DNA of 64,000 nt from Alphaproteobacteria bacterium (GCA_025362975.1 JANYES010000019.1:124001-188000), one strand, 5' to 3'; numbered from the stretch's first letter, positions 44,678-54,583 are shown. Notes: generated by a model not told the origin, from the letters alone. Numbers and translations are program-made.

Positions 44678-46489
44678 ATGCCAAAAGAGAACGAAAAACA
44701 ACGCATCTTCACTCGCCGTGCCGTCATCTTCGGCGGCGTACAGGCGGCGGCGTTTTCAACCCTCGCCGGGCGGCTGTACTACCTGCAATTCATCCGCGCA
44801 CAGGAATACGCGACGCTATCGGAAAACAACCGCATTAAACTCCAGCTCATCGCCCCGGAACGCGGCGCCATTGTCGACCGAAACGGCACGCCGATGGCCA
44901 CCAACGAAAAAAATTATCGCGTCTTTATCGATTATTCCACCCTCAGTCAGGCCACCTTCCGCGCTACGCTCGAAAAGCTCAACCAGATCGTTCCCTTAAG
45001 CGAAAAAAAACTCGCCCAGCTCAAGAAAACCCGCGTCTCCTCCGCCTCCATGCCCGAAATGCTCAAGGAGCATTTAACATGGGAAGAAGTCTCGCTGATC
45101 GAATTGCACATGCTTGAACTCTCCGGCGTCTACATCGACGTCGGACAGATCCGCCACTATCCCTTCGTTGACCGCGCCGCACACCTCGTGGGCTATGTCG
45201 GCGCCGTTTCAGAAGACGAAGTGACCGACAGCGAGCCGCTGCTTCGCCTGCCCGATTTCAAAATCGGCAAGAATGGCGTGGAAAAAATGCTCGAGGACCA
45301 CCTTCGCGGCACCGCTGGCATCCGCCAGCTCGAAGTCAACGTGCACGGCGTGCCCGTGCGCGAAGTCGGCAAAAAACCAAGCGTTTCCGGCGAAGCCATT
45401 AAACTCACCATCGATTCACGTTTGCAGGATTACGCCGCCTCGCTGGTCAAGGACGAAAGTGCCGCCGTCGTCGTCATGGAAGTCGACACCGGCAATCTGC
45501 TGTGCCTTGTGTCCATCCCCGGCTTCGACCCCGACAGCTTCTCCAAAGGCATCAGCTCCGAATACTGGAAAGAACTATCGACCAATAAAAAAGGTCCGCT
45601 GCTCAACAAGGCCATTTCAGGCCAGTATCCGCCGGGTTCGACCTTTAAGCTCATGGTCGGCCTCGCCGGCCTCAACAACGGCACTATCACACCTTCCAGC
45701 ACCGTCTATTGCCCCGGCCAGTTCTTCCTGGGCGACCACAAGTTCAACTGCTGGAAAGAAGGCGGCCACGGCACGGTAAATTTCCACACCGCCGTCGCCC
45801 AGTCCTGCGATACGTTTTTCTACACCGTTGGCGAACGCTTAGGCATCGACGCCTACGCGAAAATGTCGCGCAAATTCGGCCTCGGCGAAACGCATGCGCT
45901 CGGCCTGACGGGCGAAAAACCGGGCATCATTCCAGATCCGGAATGGAAAATGAACCGCTATAAGCAACGCTGGAGCGGCGGCGACACCATCAACTGCGCC
46001 ATCGGCCAGGGTTACGTACTCTCCACGCCGATGCAGCTGGCCGTGATGACCGCACGCATGGTCAACGGCGGCTATGCCGTACAGCCGCGCCTCTGGGCAC
46101 CGCATAACGATAAGCCCATCTTCGAGCCGATCGACATCAAAGCCGATTGCCTGCACAACGCCATCGACGCCATGAGCGCCGTATGCAACGAACAGATCGG
46201 CACGGCATATGGCAAACGCATCGCCGAACCGCGCTTCCAGATGGGCGGCAAAACCGGCACCTCGCAGGTGCGCAAAATCTTGCAGCGCGGTGTCAAGCAG
46301 GATACCATCCCGTGGGAATACCGCCACCATGCGCTCTTCATCGGTTTCGCCCCCGTCGACAACCCGAAATACGCCGTTTGCGTCGCCATCGAACACGGCG
46401 GCGGCGGTGCCGCGACCGCAGCGCCGGTCGCGCGCGATGTGCTGCTTAAAATCCAGCAGCTCGATGAAGAAGATAGAAATAAGACCTGA
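44678..46489 (+). CDS. mrdA: Penicillin-binding protein 2 (elongation transpeptidase)
   Basis: 603 residues. N-terminal membrane anchor (VIFGGVQAAAFSTLAG), PBP dimerisation domain (PERGAIVDRNGTPMA), then the transpeptidase: SxxK in YPPGSTFKLMVGLAG, SxN as AQSCDTFFYTVG, and KTG in MGGKTGTSQVRK. Cross-links new wall along the cell side with RodA. rodA, which usually follows mrdA, is not found here. Confidence 0.95.
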   Translation: MPKENEKQRIFTRRAVIFGGVQAAAFSTLAGRLYYLQFIRAQEYATLSENNRIKLQLIAPERGAIVDRNGTPMATNEKNYRVFIDYSTLSQATFRATLEKLNQIVPLSEKKLAQLKKTRVSSASMPEMLKEHLTWEEVSLIELHMLELSGVYIDVGQIRHYPFVDRAAHLVGYVGAVSEDEVTDSEPLLRLPDFKIGKNGVEKMLEDHLRGTAGIRQLEVNVHGVPVREVGKKPSVSGEAIKLTIDSRLQDYAASLVKDESAAVVVMEVDTGNLLCLVSIPGFDPDSFSKGISSEYWKELSTNKKGPLLNKAISGQYPPGSTFKLMVGLAGLNNGTITPSSTVYCPGQFFLGDHKFNCWKEGGHGTVNFHTAVAQSCDTFFYTVGERLGIDAYAKMSRKFGLGETHALGLTGEKPGIIPDPEWKMNRYKQRWSGGDTINCAIGQGYVLSTPMQLAVMTARMVNGGYAVQPRLWAPHNDKPIFEPIDIKADCLHNAIDAMSAVCNEQIGTAYGKRIAEPRFQMGGKTGTSQVRKILQRGVKQDTIPWEYRHHALFIGFAPVDNPKYAVCVAIEHGGGGAATAAPVARDVLLKIQQLDEEDRNKT

Positions 46490-46943
46490 GCATGCGCGGC
46501 TTTCTTGCCCGCAGCCGCCTATAACCGAAACCTCGGCATCCTTACAGCAATGGTCGCTCGCACCTATTTGTGTTTGAACGCCTTTCGCCCGGCTGGCTAT
46601 TGATACAATCGCTGCTTATGGTGTTGGTGTTGTTCGGGTGCCATCGCGTACTTGCCTGTTGCCTACACCTTTTGTGAAATCAGCGCCATTTCCAGCATCC
46701 ACATACCTGCAAGTGGCAATTTGTTCCACACCACCTTGTTGACGACCATATTGAGCACCGCCGTGGCAGCGGGTTTTGACGAGGTCATCCTTCCGGAAAA
46801 TGCTTGCATCCATCAACGTTGCGGGGCCGTTGCCAAGCCCGACGATTGCGAGTCGCTTTTTCTTCTGAACGATGCCTATAAGCGCTATCTTTACTAGCTA
46901 TACCTAGATTGACAGCAGCAAACGGGCTATTTATACTCCGCAT
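46490..46943 (+). other. 454-bp region with no secure gene, possibly debris
   Basis: Where rodA is often found. Short open stretches exist on both strands (plus 46652-46897, 81 codons, with AVAAGFDEVILPENACI; minus about 46616-46895 with KRLAIVGLGNGPATLMDAS). None has a ribosome site or recognisable family. It may be a decayed gene. A -10-like sequence precedes 46944 (TTTATACT). Confidence 0.4.
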
Positions 46944-47615
46944 ATGAAAACCGCTTTCGCCTCCGTTGCCTCGTACTCACAGAGTAAGCCCGTCTTGCAG
47001 ATGGGCCCCATCCTGTCGGCCCGCCCCGAGCGCGATCCGTACCCGTATTTGCTGGTCTCCGGCGCACTCTCGCCTGAGATCGCCCCAGCGCTTGGTGCCG
47101 ACTTTCCCGTGATCAAAAAAAACGGCTATCTGCCGCTGAGCCTGCTTGAGCGCAAAGGCATGTTCGATGCCCTGCTTCGCGATCTCGAAGGGCCGGAAAT
47201 CGCCGCCATGCTAAGTGATAAGCTAGGCCTTGAATTGCGTGACAAACCCCGCATGATCACCGTGCGCAAATGGTCTGCCGGTAATGACGGGCGCATCCAC
47301 AACGACGGCGCGGCTAAAATCTGCACCTCATTGATTTACCTAAATGAAACATGGCCGGAAGGCGACGCTGGGCGTCTGCGCGTACTGCGCGACGAAAACA
47401 GCTTCGACTCCACCGTCGCCGAGGTTCCGCCCGTATTCGGCACCTTCTTCGCCTTCAAACGCACCGAGAATTCATGGCATGGCCATAAACCATTCACCGG
47501 CGAACGCCGCGTGATCCAGACGACATGGCTGCGTAGCTGGGACGATTTCGAGCGCAAAGAGAAGCGCGGCCGCTTCGCCTTCATGCTTAAAAAACTGCTC
47601 TCTTCGTCGTATTAA
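46944..47615 (+). CDS. 2OG-Fe(II) oxygenase superfamily protein
   Basis: 223 residues. Iron triad pattern HxD in GRIHNDGAAKI (about residue 118), distal His in WHGHKPFTGERRVIQTTW, with the Arg of GERRVIQ ideal for 2-oxoglutarate. Core strands KICTSLIYLNETWPEGDAG and FGTFFAFKR fit a prolyl-hydroxylase-like double-stranded β-helix. The C-terminus is basic. Substrate unknown; free-standing, with AT-rich DNA on both sides. Confidence 0.85.
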   Translation: MKTAFASVASYSQSKPVLQMGPILSARPERDPYPYLLVSGALSPEIAPALGADFPVIKKNGYLPLSLLERKGMFDALLRDLEGPEIAAMLSDKLGLELRDKPRMITVRKWSAGNDGRIHNDGAAKICTSLIYLNETWPEGDAGRLRVLRDENSFDSTVAEVPPVFGTFFAFKRTENSWHGHKPFTGERRVIQTTWLRSWDDFERKEKRGRFAFMLKKLLSSSY

Positions 47616-47835
47616 CATTTACGACCTTTTTATAAGCCGAATTTTTGATTTAATATCAAAATGTTAAGTCGCGGTGACTGCGGCCTTTTTTTTGTGACAG
47701 ATCTGTTAAACTTGCAATAGTTAACAAATAAGGAATTTCACGGCAAAAACCAATGTGATATGGTGGGTTTGACAGGATGTTTGGTCAGTCGCTGTCACCA
47801 AAAATAAAAAAGTAAAACGGCCAAGAGCAGGATTT

Positions 47836-50301
47836 ATGGTTTCAAACCTTGGAAATAGTCCGGGTATCATAAACGGACCGCTGTACAAAGCGGCCCGCTT
47901 GACGACGGAATATGTGAACGTGCCGCCGAGCTTCCACCGCTTGCGAAACGCCGTAGGTCTCACGCTGGGTCTGTATCTGGGCCGCAAAGTCATGGACATC
48001 GCCGTCGGCCAGAAACCAGACGGCACCGTTGTTGACCCGCTGGATGTACCGGCACCGCTTCGCCCGCTCCTTGGCATCATCCCGTACGATCATTTCTCCG
48101 ACGACCCGAAAGAGCGCTGGATGAAAGTGTTCGATCGCCTCGTGCCTGCCGTGGTCGGCGGCATCGGCGCATGCGCGGGCAGCAAATCGTTCTTCAACAA
48201 AAATTTCATGGAACCAGTGCAGGCCAAAATGGCCGCGCCCGCCAAGCAGTTCTTCATGACTGACGCCGAGCGCCAGTCGCTTTACCACCAGTCCGCGCCG
48301 TGGAGTCTGATGACCGGCACGTCGGCGCTGTTCGGCTCGGCTTCCGGCTTTGGCCTCTTCCCGTCGATCAACCATTACGGCGCCGATCTCGGCACGTTGT
48401 TCGTGATGCGTTCCGAACGCGCTGCCGCACCGCTGGGTGCGCTAGTCAATAGCCACGCGCATTTCCCGTTCCGCCCGACGAAGATGATCACCAACATGAT
48501 CGAATACGTCGCAGGCAACCCCACTGCCAACCCTGCCGCGCTCAATGAATACGCCAACGGCATCCTGAAGACTTGGTTCCGCAAAGCCACGCCCGAACAG
48601 GTCGAAGGTTTCGCCAATATCATCAAAACCCAGCGCGAGCAGTTCCTGAAAGAAGGCCGCCTGCCTGAAGCCGCCAACGCCAAGGTCAAGGAAGCCATCA
48701 AAGGCCTCGTGAGTGACGCGGGCCTTGAAAAAACCTTCATCAAGCTCGGCCTCGACCCGCGCGAAGCCTCCTTCGGCGATCAGGGTTTCATCACCATGAT
48801 TTCCCATACGATGGGCGATCTGCTCGGCCAGAACACCAGCGCTAAAACCGAAAAAACATGGAAGCTCGTCAAGGAAGGCATGGAGCTGCGCAATCCTGAG
48901 CTGCTCAAGAAAGGCTTCGACGAAAGCGCGCATAAATTCGTTGCCTCCAACACGCAAAAAGCCGCCGCTTACGGCGCAATGGGCTTAGGCGCCGCCGGCT
49001 TCGGCGCCATCGCGATGGCCCGCGACGCCAATGTCGGCGATCTGAATTCCGACCCCAAGCCCGGCTCGCTGCTCGAAAAAGAACTCAAATGCACCGACCC
49101 CGCGTCCGAACTCTGCGCCATCGCCGCCCGCAAGGATGCCAGCCCGACCGTGGACGACCCGGCTTTCGGCTCGCGCATCACCCCGGAAGCAATAGCAGCC
49201 GCCCACGGTCATGTTCTGCACTCGAAAAAGCAATACGGCATGCTTAACGGCAAAGGCTTAGACGCCGCCGAAGGCCTGACCGACATGTTCAACGTCATCA
49301 ACGGCGTAAACTCGCACCGCCTGTACTGTGCAGTGGGCCTGTCGGCTGGCAGCTGGCTCGGTGAAGAAGTCATGAAAGCGCTGACCGGCGTCACCTTCCT
49401 CGGCGCTCAGGTAAAAAAAGAAGACGTGCTAAAACCGCTGCAAAAAATATTTAAGCAGCTCGCCTTCAACCCGCATAGCGATCTACCTAAGGACAAATGG
49501 ATGCAGATCATGCGCTGGGGCGTTCCCACTGCCATCGGCGGTGCTGCCGTGGTCGCAGCCTCAGGCCTGTTCTTCGCCGACCGTGAAAAAGATGCGCGCA
49601 ACCCGAAATTCCTCGACGAAGTTGAAGAAGCAGCGACGATGGCGCAGGCTAAACCGTGGGGGTATCTCTCCGCCGTCACGGCGCTGTTCGGTGGCTCGTC
49701 CGGCTTCGCATGGATCCCCGGCATCAACTACATGACCAATCTCGGCACCCGTTACACGATGGGTTCGGGCCGCAAAGTCTCCTTACCGGTGCTCGGCAAG
49801 GGTTGGTCGAACAACTCCACGCTCTTCCCCTTCGGCCCTCCGGGCATGCTCGACTTGATCATCCGCGAATCGGTGAACAACAAAAGCGCCAACCCTGAGC
49901 TTCTCGAAACCTACGCCATCGGCGTACTCAAGCCGTGGTTCGATAACGTCACCCCCGAACAGGTCGAAGCCTTCGTGCTGAAAGTCCACGAAGTGCGCGA
50001 CCAGTTCTTTAAAGACGGCGGCGTACCCGAAGATTTGAAAAAGGGCCTCGAAGAAGAACTCAAACAACATCTCCACGGCGCCGGCCTCGAACAGACGCTA
50101 CAGGAAATTGGCCTTGATCCATTGACCGCGCATATCGGCGCCAACGGTTTTTCGGGCAAAATCTCCGACACGCTGGGTTCGAAAAAATCTATCGATAAAC
50201 TCAAGGAAAACTACACGAAAACCTATCTGGAACGCCTGCACGAGCAGCGCAGCACCGCCAAAGCCACCGACCTGCACTCCCTCACCCCCGGCGGCGATTA
50301 A
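47836..50301 (+). CDS. Unknown 821-residue protein with internal duplication
   Basis: Ribosome site AGCAGGA before ATG. Two homologous halves, about residues 33-345 and 490-800. They share: SHRLxxAVGLxxGxxLG; a DLPKDKWMQIMRWGVP / DPKERWMKVFDRLVP segment; a Gly/Ala-rich hydrophobic patch (VVGGIGACAGSKSFF / IGGAAVVAASGLFFA); a TALFGxxSGFxxxPxINY stretch. Then follow a (L)KxWFxxxTPEQVExF helix, a GLEQTLxxxGLDP end, and DTLG. Between the halves is a Gly/Ala hydrophobic hairpin (GAMGLGAAGFGAIAMA) and an acidic linker. No signal peptide. Not recognised. The recurring Gly/Ala hydrophobic hairpins recall the giant protein at 3299. Confidence 0.8.
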   Translation: MVSNLGNSPGIINGPLYKAARLTTEYVNVPPSFHRLRNAVGLTLGLYLGRKVMDIAVGQKPDGTVVDPLDVPAPLRPLLGIIPYDHFSDDPKERWMKVFDRLVPAVVGGIGACAGSKSFFNKNFMEPVQAKMAAPAKQFFMTDAERQSLYHQSAPWSLMTGTSALFGSASGFGLFPSINHYGADLGTLFVMRSERAAAPLGALVNSHAHFPFRPTKMITNMIEYVAGNPTANPAALNEYANGILKTWFRKATPEQVEGFANIIKTQREQFLKEGRLPEAANAKVKEAIKGLVSDAGLEKTFIKLGLDPREASFGDQGFITMISHTMGDLLGQNTSAKTEKTWKLVKEGMELRNPELLKKGFDESAHKFVASNTQKAAAYGAMGLGAAGFGAIAMARDANVGDLNSDPKPGSLLEKELKCTDPASELCAIAARKDASPTVDDPAFGSRITPEAIAAAHGHVLHSKKQYGMLNGKGLDAAEGLTDMFNVINGVNSHRLYCAVGLSAGSWLGEEVMKALTGVTFLGAQVKKEDVLKPLQKIFKQLAFNPHSDLPKDKWMQIMRWGVPTAIGGAAVVAASGLFFADREKDARNPKFLDEVEEAATMAQAKPWGYLSAVTALFGGSSGFAWIPGINYMTNLGTRYTMGSGRKVSLPVLGKGWSNNSTLFPFGPPGMLDLIIRESVNNKSANPELLETYAIGVLKPWFDNVTPEQVEAFVLKVHEVRDQFFKDGGVPEDLKKGLEEELKQHLHGAGLEQTLQEIGLDPLTAHIGANGFSGKISDTLGSKKSIDKLKENYTKTYLERLHEQRSTAKATDLHSLTPGGD

Positions 50302-50421
50302 CTTTCAAGCAATTTTTTTGCCCTATTTGATTAGTATTCATAGTCTTTATACGTTCCGTTAAGGACCTGTTAAGTTCTGCATTGTATCGTCAAATGTAGA
50401 GCAAACTATAATGTTATAATT

Positions 50422-51267
50422 ATGAACGTTACGCCTATTAAACCGCAGGAAGGCTTCACCCTTCTCGAATTATCCATTGTACTGGTCATCATCGGCCTGA
50501 TTGTCGGCGGTATTCTCGTGGGTCAGGACATGATTAAATCCGCCGAAATCCGCGCCACCATCAGCCAGATTGAAAAATACAATTCCGCGGTCAATACCTT
50601 CCGCAGCAAATTTAACGGCCTGCCTGGCGATTTGCCGCAGAGCAGCGCCAGCAATTTCGGCCTCTTCGCGCTTTCCAACGCCACGGCGCTCGGACAAGGC
50701 GACGGTAACGGCCTGCTCGAAGGCGACGCCAGCAACAGCGTGCTTCCCGAAGGCGAAACCCTCACCTTCTGGCGCCATCTGTCGGACGCCAACCTTGTCG
50801 ACGGTTCATTCGGCTCCGTCGGCAATGCGCTTATCGTCACCAGCACAGGTGTAGCCACCGGCACCGTCACCAACATTTCGACTTCCGTCCCGGCCACGAG
50901 GATCAACCTGACCAACTACATAATCGTCTATGCCGATAACGGCCTGAACTATTACCAGCTCATGCCGATCGCCAGCATCACCGCCACCCCCACCTATACC
51001 TACGGCACCACCGGCATCACGCCGCTACAAGCTTATAACATCGATACCAAGCTCGATGACGGCGCGCCCAATACGGGCATTATTATCGCGCGAGACACCG
51101 GCTCGACTAACGGCGTCAACGGCATCCCGACATGGGCATCAAGTACCACCGCCAATAAATGCATGACCAGCGGTAGCAACGCCACCGACCCCAACGATTT
51201 ATATAACGTGAATATCCTCACCGGCGGCAATGACCCGTCCTGCTCCATTCGGTTCCGCTTCAACTAG
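50422..51267 (+). CDS. Type IV pilin-like / pseudopilin protein (copy B)
   Basis: 281 residues. A very short leader MNVTPIKPQEG is cut before FTLLELSIVLVIIGLIVGG. Glu at +5 and the N-terminal helix are intact. The mature domain has EKYNSAVNTFRSKFNGLPGD and FWRHLSDANLVDGS, matching copy A at 15958-16812 closely; C-terminal CMTSG...SCSIRFRFN gives the disulfide pair. Convergent with the methyltransferase-like gene, overlapping by 4 bp. No other pilus genes are nearby. Confidence 0.88.
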   Translation: MNVTPIKPQEGFTLLELSIVLVIIGLIVGGILVGQDMIKSAEIRATISQIEKYNSAVNTFRSKFNGLPGDLPQSSASNFGLFALSNATALGQGDGNGLLEGDASNSVLPEGETLTFWRHLSDANLVDGSFGSVGNALIVTSTGVATGTVTNISTSVPATRINLTNYIIVYADNGLNYYQLMPIASITATPTYTYGTTGITPLQAYNIDTKLDDGAPNTGIIIARDTGSTNGVNGIPTWASSTTANKCMTSGSNATDPNDLYNVNILTGGNDPSCSIRFRFN

Positions 51268-52070
51268 TCGGTCGCAATCCAGCTAATCGCATCGCCTGAA
51301 TCCCAGTGCACTTTTCCCTGGCCCCGCACGCCGCGCGGATGCATCGCGCGCATTTCAAGCTGGATGAATTCCGGCTGGTCGCCGATGGCCAGCGGCGCAT
51401 GGGCGCTACCCCCGGCACAAATCACAATATTGCGGTCCGGCTGCAACATATCGTCGTACAACGTCACCTCCCCGCCCATCGCCTCCTGCATGCTCGCCCC
51501 CACATGGTCGGCAAGCAAATCGAGGTCATGCGCGATAATGGCATTGGCCACCAGCACGCGGCAGCCGTCAAGCAGCGAATGCACCTGCCGGAAAAATTCC
51601 ACGCTGCGCAGATGCTCGGGAATCTCGCCGCAATCGAACACGTCGAGCGCCACCGCGTCGAACGTTCCATGCGAAGTTTCGAGGAATTCGCGCGCGTCCG
51701 CCTCAACGCAGCGCACCGTATCCGGCAGACAGAAATAGCGCTTGGCCAGATCGAACGCGAACGGGTTGACATCCACCACCGTCACCTCGCATCCCGAAGT
51801 AGCCAGCATGGTCGCAAGCGTCCCGCCAGCGCAACCCAACACCGCCACTTTCTTCGCTCCCGCCTGCACGATCAGCGTATGCATGGCGTGAATATATGCA
51901 ATCAGGCTTTGGCCTTTCGCGTCGGCGCGGCTATGGAAACAAGCGTCTTGATAAAAAGTGCGCGAACCGTCTTTTTTCGATTCGTAGATTTTGATGCGGC
52001 CAAACGGCGTTTCCATATCCTCAAGGATGATGATGCCGTTTTGCGGTGGCGGATCGTGCGGATGGGTCAT
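51264..52070 (-). CDS. Spermidine-synthase-like SAM-binding protein
   Basis: 268 residues. Fold landmarks of the polyamine aminopropyltransferase family: GRIKIYESKKDGSRTFYQD (β-hairpin start), VAVLGCAGGTLATMLATSG (nucleotide-binding), VTVVDVNPFAFDLAKRYF, and ADAREFLETSHGTFDAVALDVF. The catalytic Asp pair typical of true spermidine synthase is not fully clear (DVFDCGEIP), so it may be a related methyltransferase-like protein. Confidence 0.75.
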   Translation of the reverse strand: MTHPHDPPPQNGIIILEDMETPFGRIKIYESKKDGSRTFYQDACFHSRADAKGQSLIAYIHAMHTLIVQAGAKKVAVLGCAGGTLATMLATSGCEVTVVDVNPFAFDLAKRYFCLPDTVRCVEADAREFLETSHGTFDAVALDVFDCGEIPEHLRSVEFFRQVHSLLDGCRVLVANAIIAHDLDLLADHVGASMQEAMGGEVTLYDDMLQPDRNIVICAGGSAHAPLAIGDQPEFIQLEMRAMHPRGVRGQGKVHWDSGDAISWIATD

Positions 52071-52124
52071 AGGCGCATAATAGGCCTATTTCCCACCCAT
52101 GCACAGAAGTTTTACGTCACGGGC

Positions 52125-52928
52125 TTAGGAGAGCCCGGCAGCCGCCAGGTCGGCAGCAACACTCGACACGTCCGGCGTGCCGCTGGCGGTCAAGTATTTA
52201 TCTGCGATGCTTTCCAGCGATTTATCTTGTGCGGCGCTGAAATGATGTGAGGCTTCGACTTGTTTGAGGAATTGCGGCAGCGGACCGGCGCTGTTCATCA
52301 TATCGACGATGGCCTGATCCGTGGGCGTGCTGCCATTAGCTGACGCACCGCCAAGGACCGTGCTCAGCGTGCTGTCCGTATTGGTGGTGCCGATCAAGGC
52401 TGGGGTTGCGGTCGAGTTGCTGCCAATCTGTTCGAGCGACTGTTCGGCGTTGTCCATCATTTCGGTGATGAACTGGAACAGCGCATCAATACCGCCGACG
52501 CCAGCTGAGGCGCCGCCAGCAGACGAAGCCGCGCTTTGCGACGCATTCGTGGAAGCGGTCGGGTCGGTCGAATCGCTGGAATCTGTGGAATCGCTATCGA
52601 TATCAAAGCTGAATTCCGAGAAATGGATATGCCCATGCTTGCTGCCGGTAGAACCCGTCGAGCCTGTAGAACCGCTGACAGACGTGGCGCCCGTGTTAGA
52701 GTAAGATGAAAACGATTCGTCGACTTCGCAATATTGCCCGCTCGCCTGAGAGTTCGTGGCAGCCGATGACGCGCCGCTCAGCGACAGCAGGAAATCCTGC
52801 GCCGAGCTATTGTTGGACATGTCCTGCGTGGACGATGCTCTCGAGGCCGCGGACGATGAAGATATTGAAGATGTCGTATTGGCTGAATAAGCGCTGATAC
52901 TCGCATAAAACCCTGCAATACCATTCAT
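52125..52928 (-). CDS. Ser/Ala/Thr-rich protein, probably exported or surface-linked (267 aa)
   Basis: Low-complexity start (SISAYSANTTSSISSSSAAS), a Gly-Ser-Thr repeat (VSGSTGSTGSTGS), and an acidic Asp-Ser repeat (DSDSTDSSDSTDPT). The more ordered C-terminal half is helical (GIDALFQFITEMMDNAEQSL; SLESIADKYLTASG). There is no classical signal peptide; the composition resembles flagellar/type III-type or extracellular proteins. Ribosome site GGGAGG before ATG. Function unknown. Confidence 0.6.
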   Translation of the reverse strand: MNGIAGFYASISAYSANTTSSISSSSAASRASSTQDMSNNSSAQDFLLSLSGASSAATNSQASGQYCEVDESFSSYSNTGATSVSGSTGSTGSTGSKHGHIHFSEFSFDIDSDSTDSSDSTDPTASTNASQSAASSAGGASAGVGGIDALFQFITEMMDNAEQSLEQIGSNSTATPALIGTTNTDSTLSTVLGGASANGSTPTDQAIVDMMNSAGPLPQFLKQVEASHHFSAAQDKSLESIADKYLTASGTPDVSSVAADLAAAGLS

Positions 52929-53195
52929 AAAAACCTCCCATGTTGATTGTAATGGGGTAATATATGCAACAAATGTGCCGAGCCCTCAGCCATGCTGGAT
53001 TGTTCCGCCTGCGAATCGCTCCAGCCCTGGCTTACAGCCGTTTAGCCGGGCCCGTCACCGCCAATCAAAAACCGTCTTTCAATGGCTTAGCCGAACCATT
53101 TTGCCGAGTAATATTTGCCGTTAAGGTCATAAGTCATTGATTAGCATGCCAACCGGCCTAATTCCCTGCTGTACGCCTCTTTATATAATGCTAAG

Positions 53196-54416
53196 ATGCA
53201 AACCCTTATGGAAAAACCCCACGATATCGCCATCATCGGAGCTGGCCCCGCTGGCCTCATCGCCGCCGAACACTTAGCCACCGCCGGCCACCGCGTGCGC
53301 GTATACGATCGCATGGCAAGCCCCGGCCGCAAGCTGCTCATCGCCGGGCGCGGCGGCCTTAACCTCACCCATAGCGAACCGTTGGAAATGTTCCTGACAC
53401 GTTACGGCACCGCCAGCGACTGGTTGGCACCCTCCATCTACCATTATCCGCCGCAAGCGCTTCGCGACTGGGGCGAAAGCCTCGGTCAGGCAACCTTCGT
53501 CGGCAGTTCCGGCCGGGTCTTTCCCAAAAGCATGAAAGCCGTCCAGCTCCTGCGCGCATGGCTCAAACGCCTCGAACAGCTCGGCGTCACCTACGCGCCC
53601 CGACACAAATGGCAAGGCTGGCACAACGGCAAACTGCGCTTCGTTACGCAAGCTGGCGACATCTACGCACACGCCGACGCAACCCTGCTCGCCCTTGGCG
53701 GCGCCTCATGGCCACGCCTCGGCTCGGACGGCAGTTGGACCGATCTCCTGACACAAGAAGGCATCGCCATACGAAAACTCCGCCCCAGCAATTGCGGTTT
53801 CATCACGCCGTGGTCGGACTATTTTTCCACACGCTTCGCCGGGCACCCGCTCAAACCCGTCGCCCTCACCCATGAAGGCATCACCCGTCAGGGCGAACTG
53901 ATGATCACCGCGCGCGGCGTCGAAGGCGGCGCCATCTACGCATTGTCGTCAGCCATCCGCGAGACACTCGAAAACCACGGCAAAGCCACCTTGCAGCTCG
54001 ACATGCGCCCAAGTATGACGACTGATAGCCTCACCCGCAAACTCGACGCCCCACGTGGCAACAAATCGCTCAGCAACCACCTCCAGCGGGCGGTAATCTC
54101 CCCCCTCATCATCGCCCTGTTGCGCGAAGCCTTCCCCGATATCGCCACCGCCACCCCAGCCGCCCTCGCCACCTATCTGAAATCGCTCCCCCTCACACTC
54201 ACCGCCACCACCGGCATCGAACGCGCCATCTCCACCGCCGGTGGCATCGAGCGCAGCGAACTCACCGAAAACTTCATGCTGGTAAAAAAACCGGGCGTCT
54301 TCGCCGCTGGTGAAATGCTGGATTGGGAAGCGCCGACGGGCGGGTATTTATTGCAGGCGTGCTTCAGTACCGGAGTGATGGCAGCGCAGGGAATCGAGCG
54401 TTTTATCGCGGACTGA
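53196..54416 (+). CDS. FAD-dependent oxidoreductase, HI0933/BaiN-like (TIGR03862 type)
   Basis: 406 residues. Dinucleotide site IAIIGAGPAGLIAAEHLA at about 12-30, then the family marker GRKLLIAGRGGLNLTHSEP. LLALGGASWPRLGSDGSW and the C-terminal FAD contact GVFAAGEMLDWEAPTGGYLLQ complete the fold. The physiological substrate of this family is poorly known. A perfect -10 TATAAT lies at 53184-53189, only 6 bp before ATG 53196, so the mRNA may be leaderless or start at Met5 (53208). Confidence 0.88.
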   Translation: MQTLMEKPHDIAIIGAGPAGLIAAEHLATAGHRVRVYDRMASPGRKLLIAGRGGLNLTHSEPLEMFLTRYGTASDWLAPSIYHYPPQALRDWGESLGQATFVGSSGRVFPKSMKAVQLLRAWLKRLEQLGVTYAPRHKWQGWHNGKLRFVTQAGDIYAHADATLLALGGASWPRLGSDGSWTDLLTQEGIAIRKLRPSNCGFITPWSDYFSTRFAGHPLKPVALTHEGITRQGELMITARGVEGGAIYALSSAIRETLENHGKATLQLDMRPSMTTDSLTRKLDAPRGNKSLSNHLQRAVISPLIIALLREAFPDIATATPAALATYLKSLPLTLTATTGIERAISTAGGIERSELTENFMLVKKPGVFAAGEMLDWEAPTGGYLLQACFSTGVMAAQGIERFIAD

Positions 54417-54583
54417 ATCGCGGGATGATACGCCAACCCTGTAATCCTATCGCGCTAAACTGGGGGGATATCACCGCCTAGTAATTCAGCGAACGGTGTG
54501 CTCGCTCCAGATAGAATGGCAGCCAATAATGCATAGATAATGCCTCAATTCATGACTCTATTATAAACTAAACCAGAATAATA

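Noticed and set aside
46652..46897. 81-codon ORF after mrdA
   Set aside because: No ribosome site, no known family and equally open antisense; listed only as part of an unclear region.
52964..53140. 58-codon ORF (MQQMCRALSHAGLF...) before the flavoprotein gene
   Set aside because: Poor start context and no recognisable features; chance length for this GC content.
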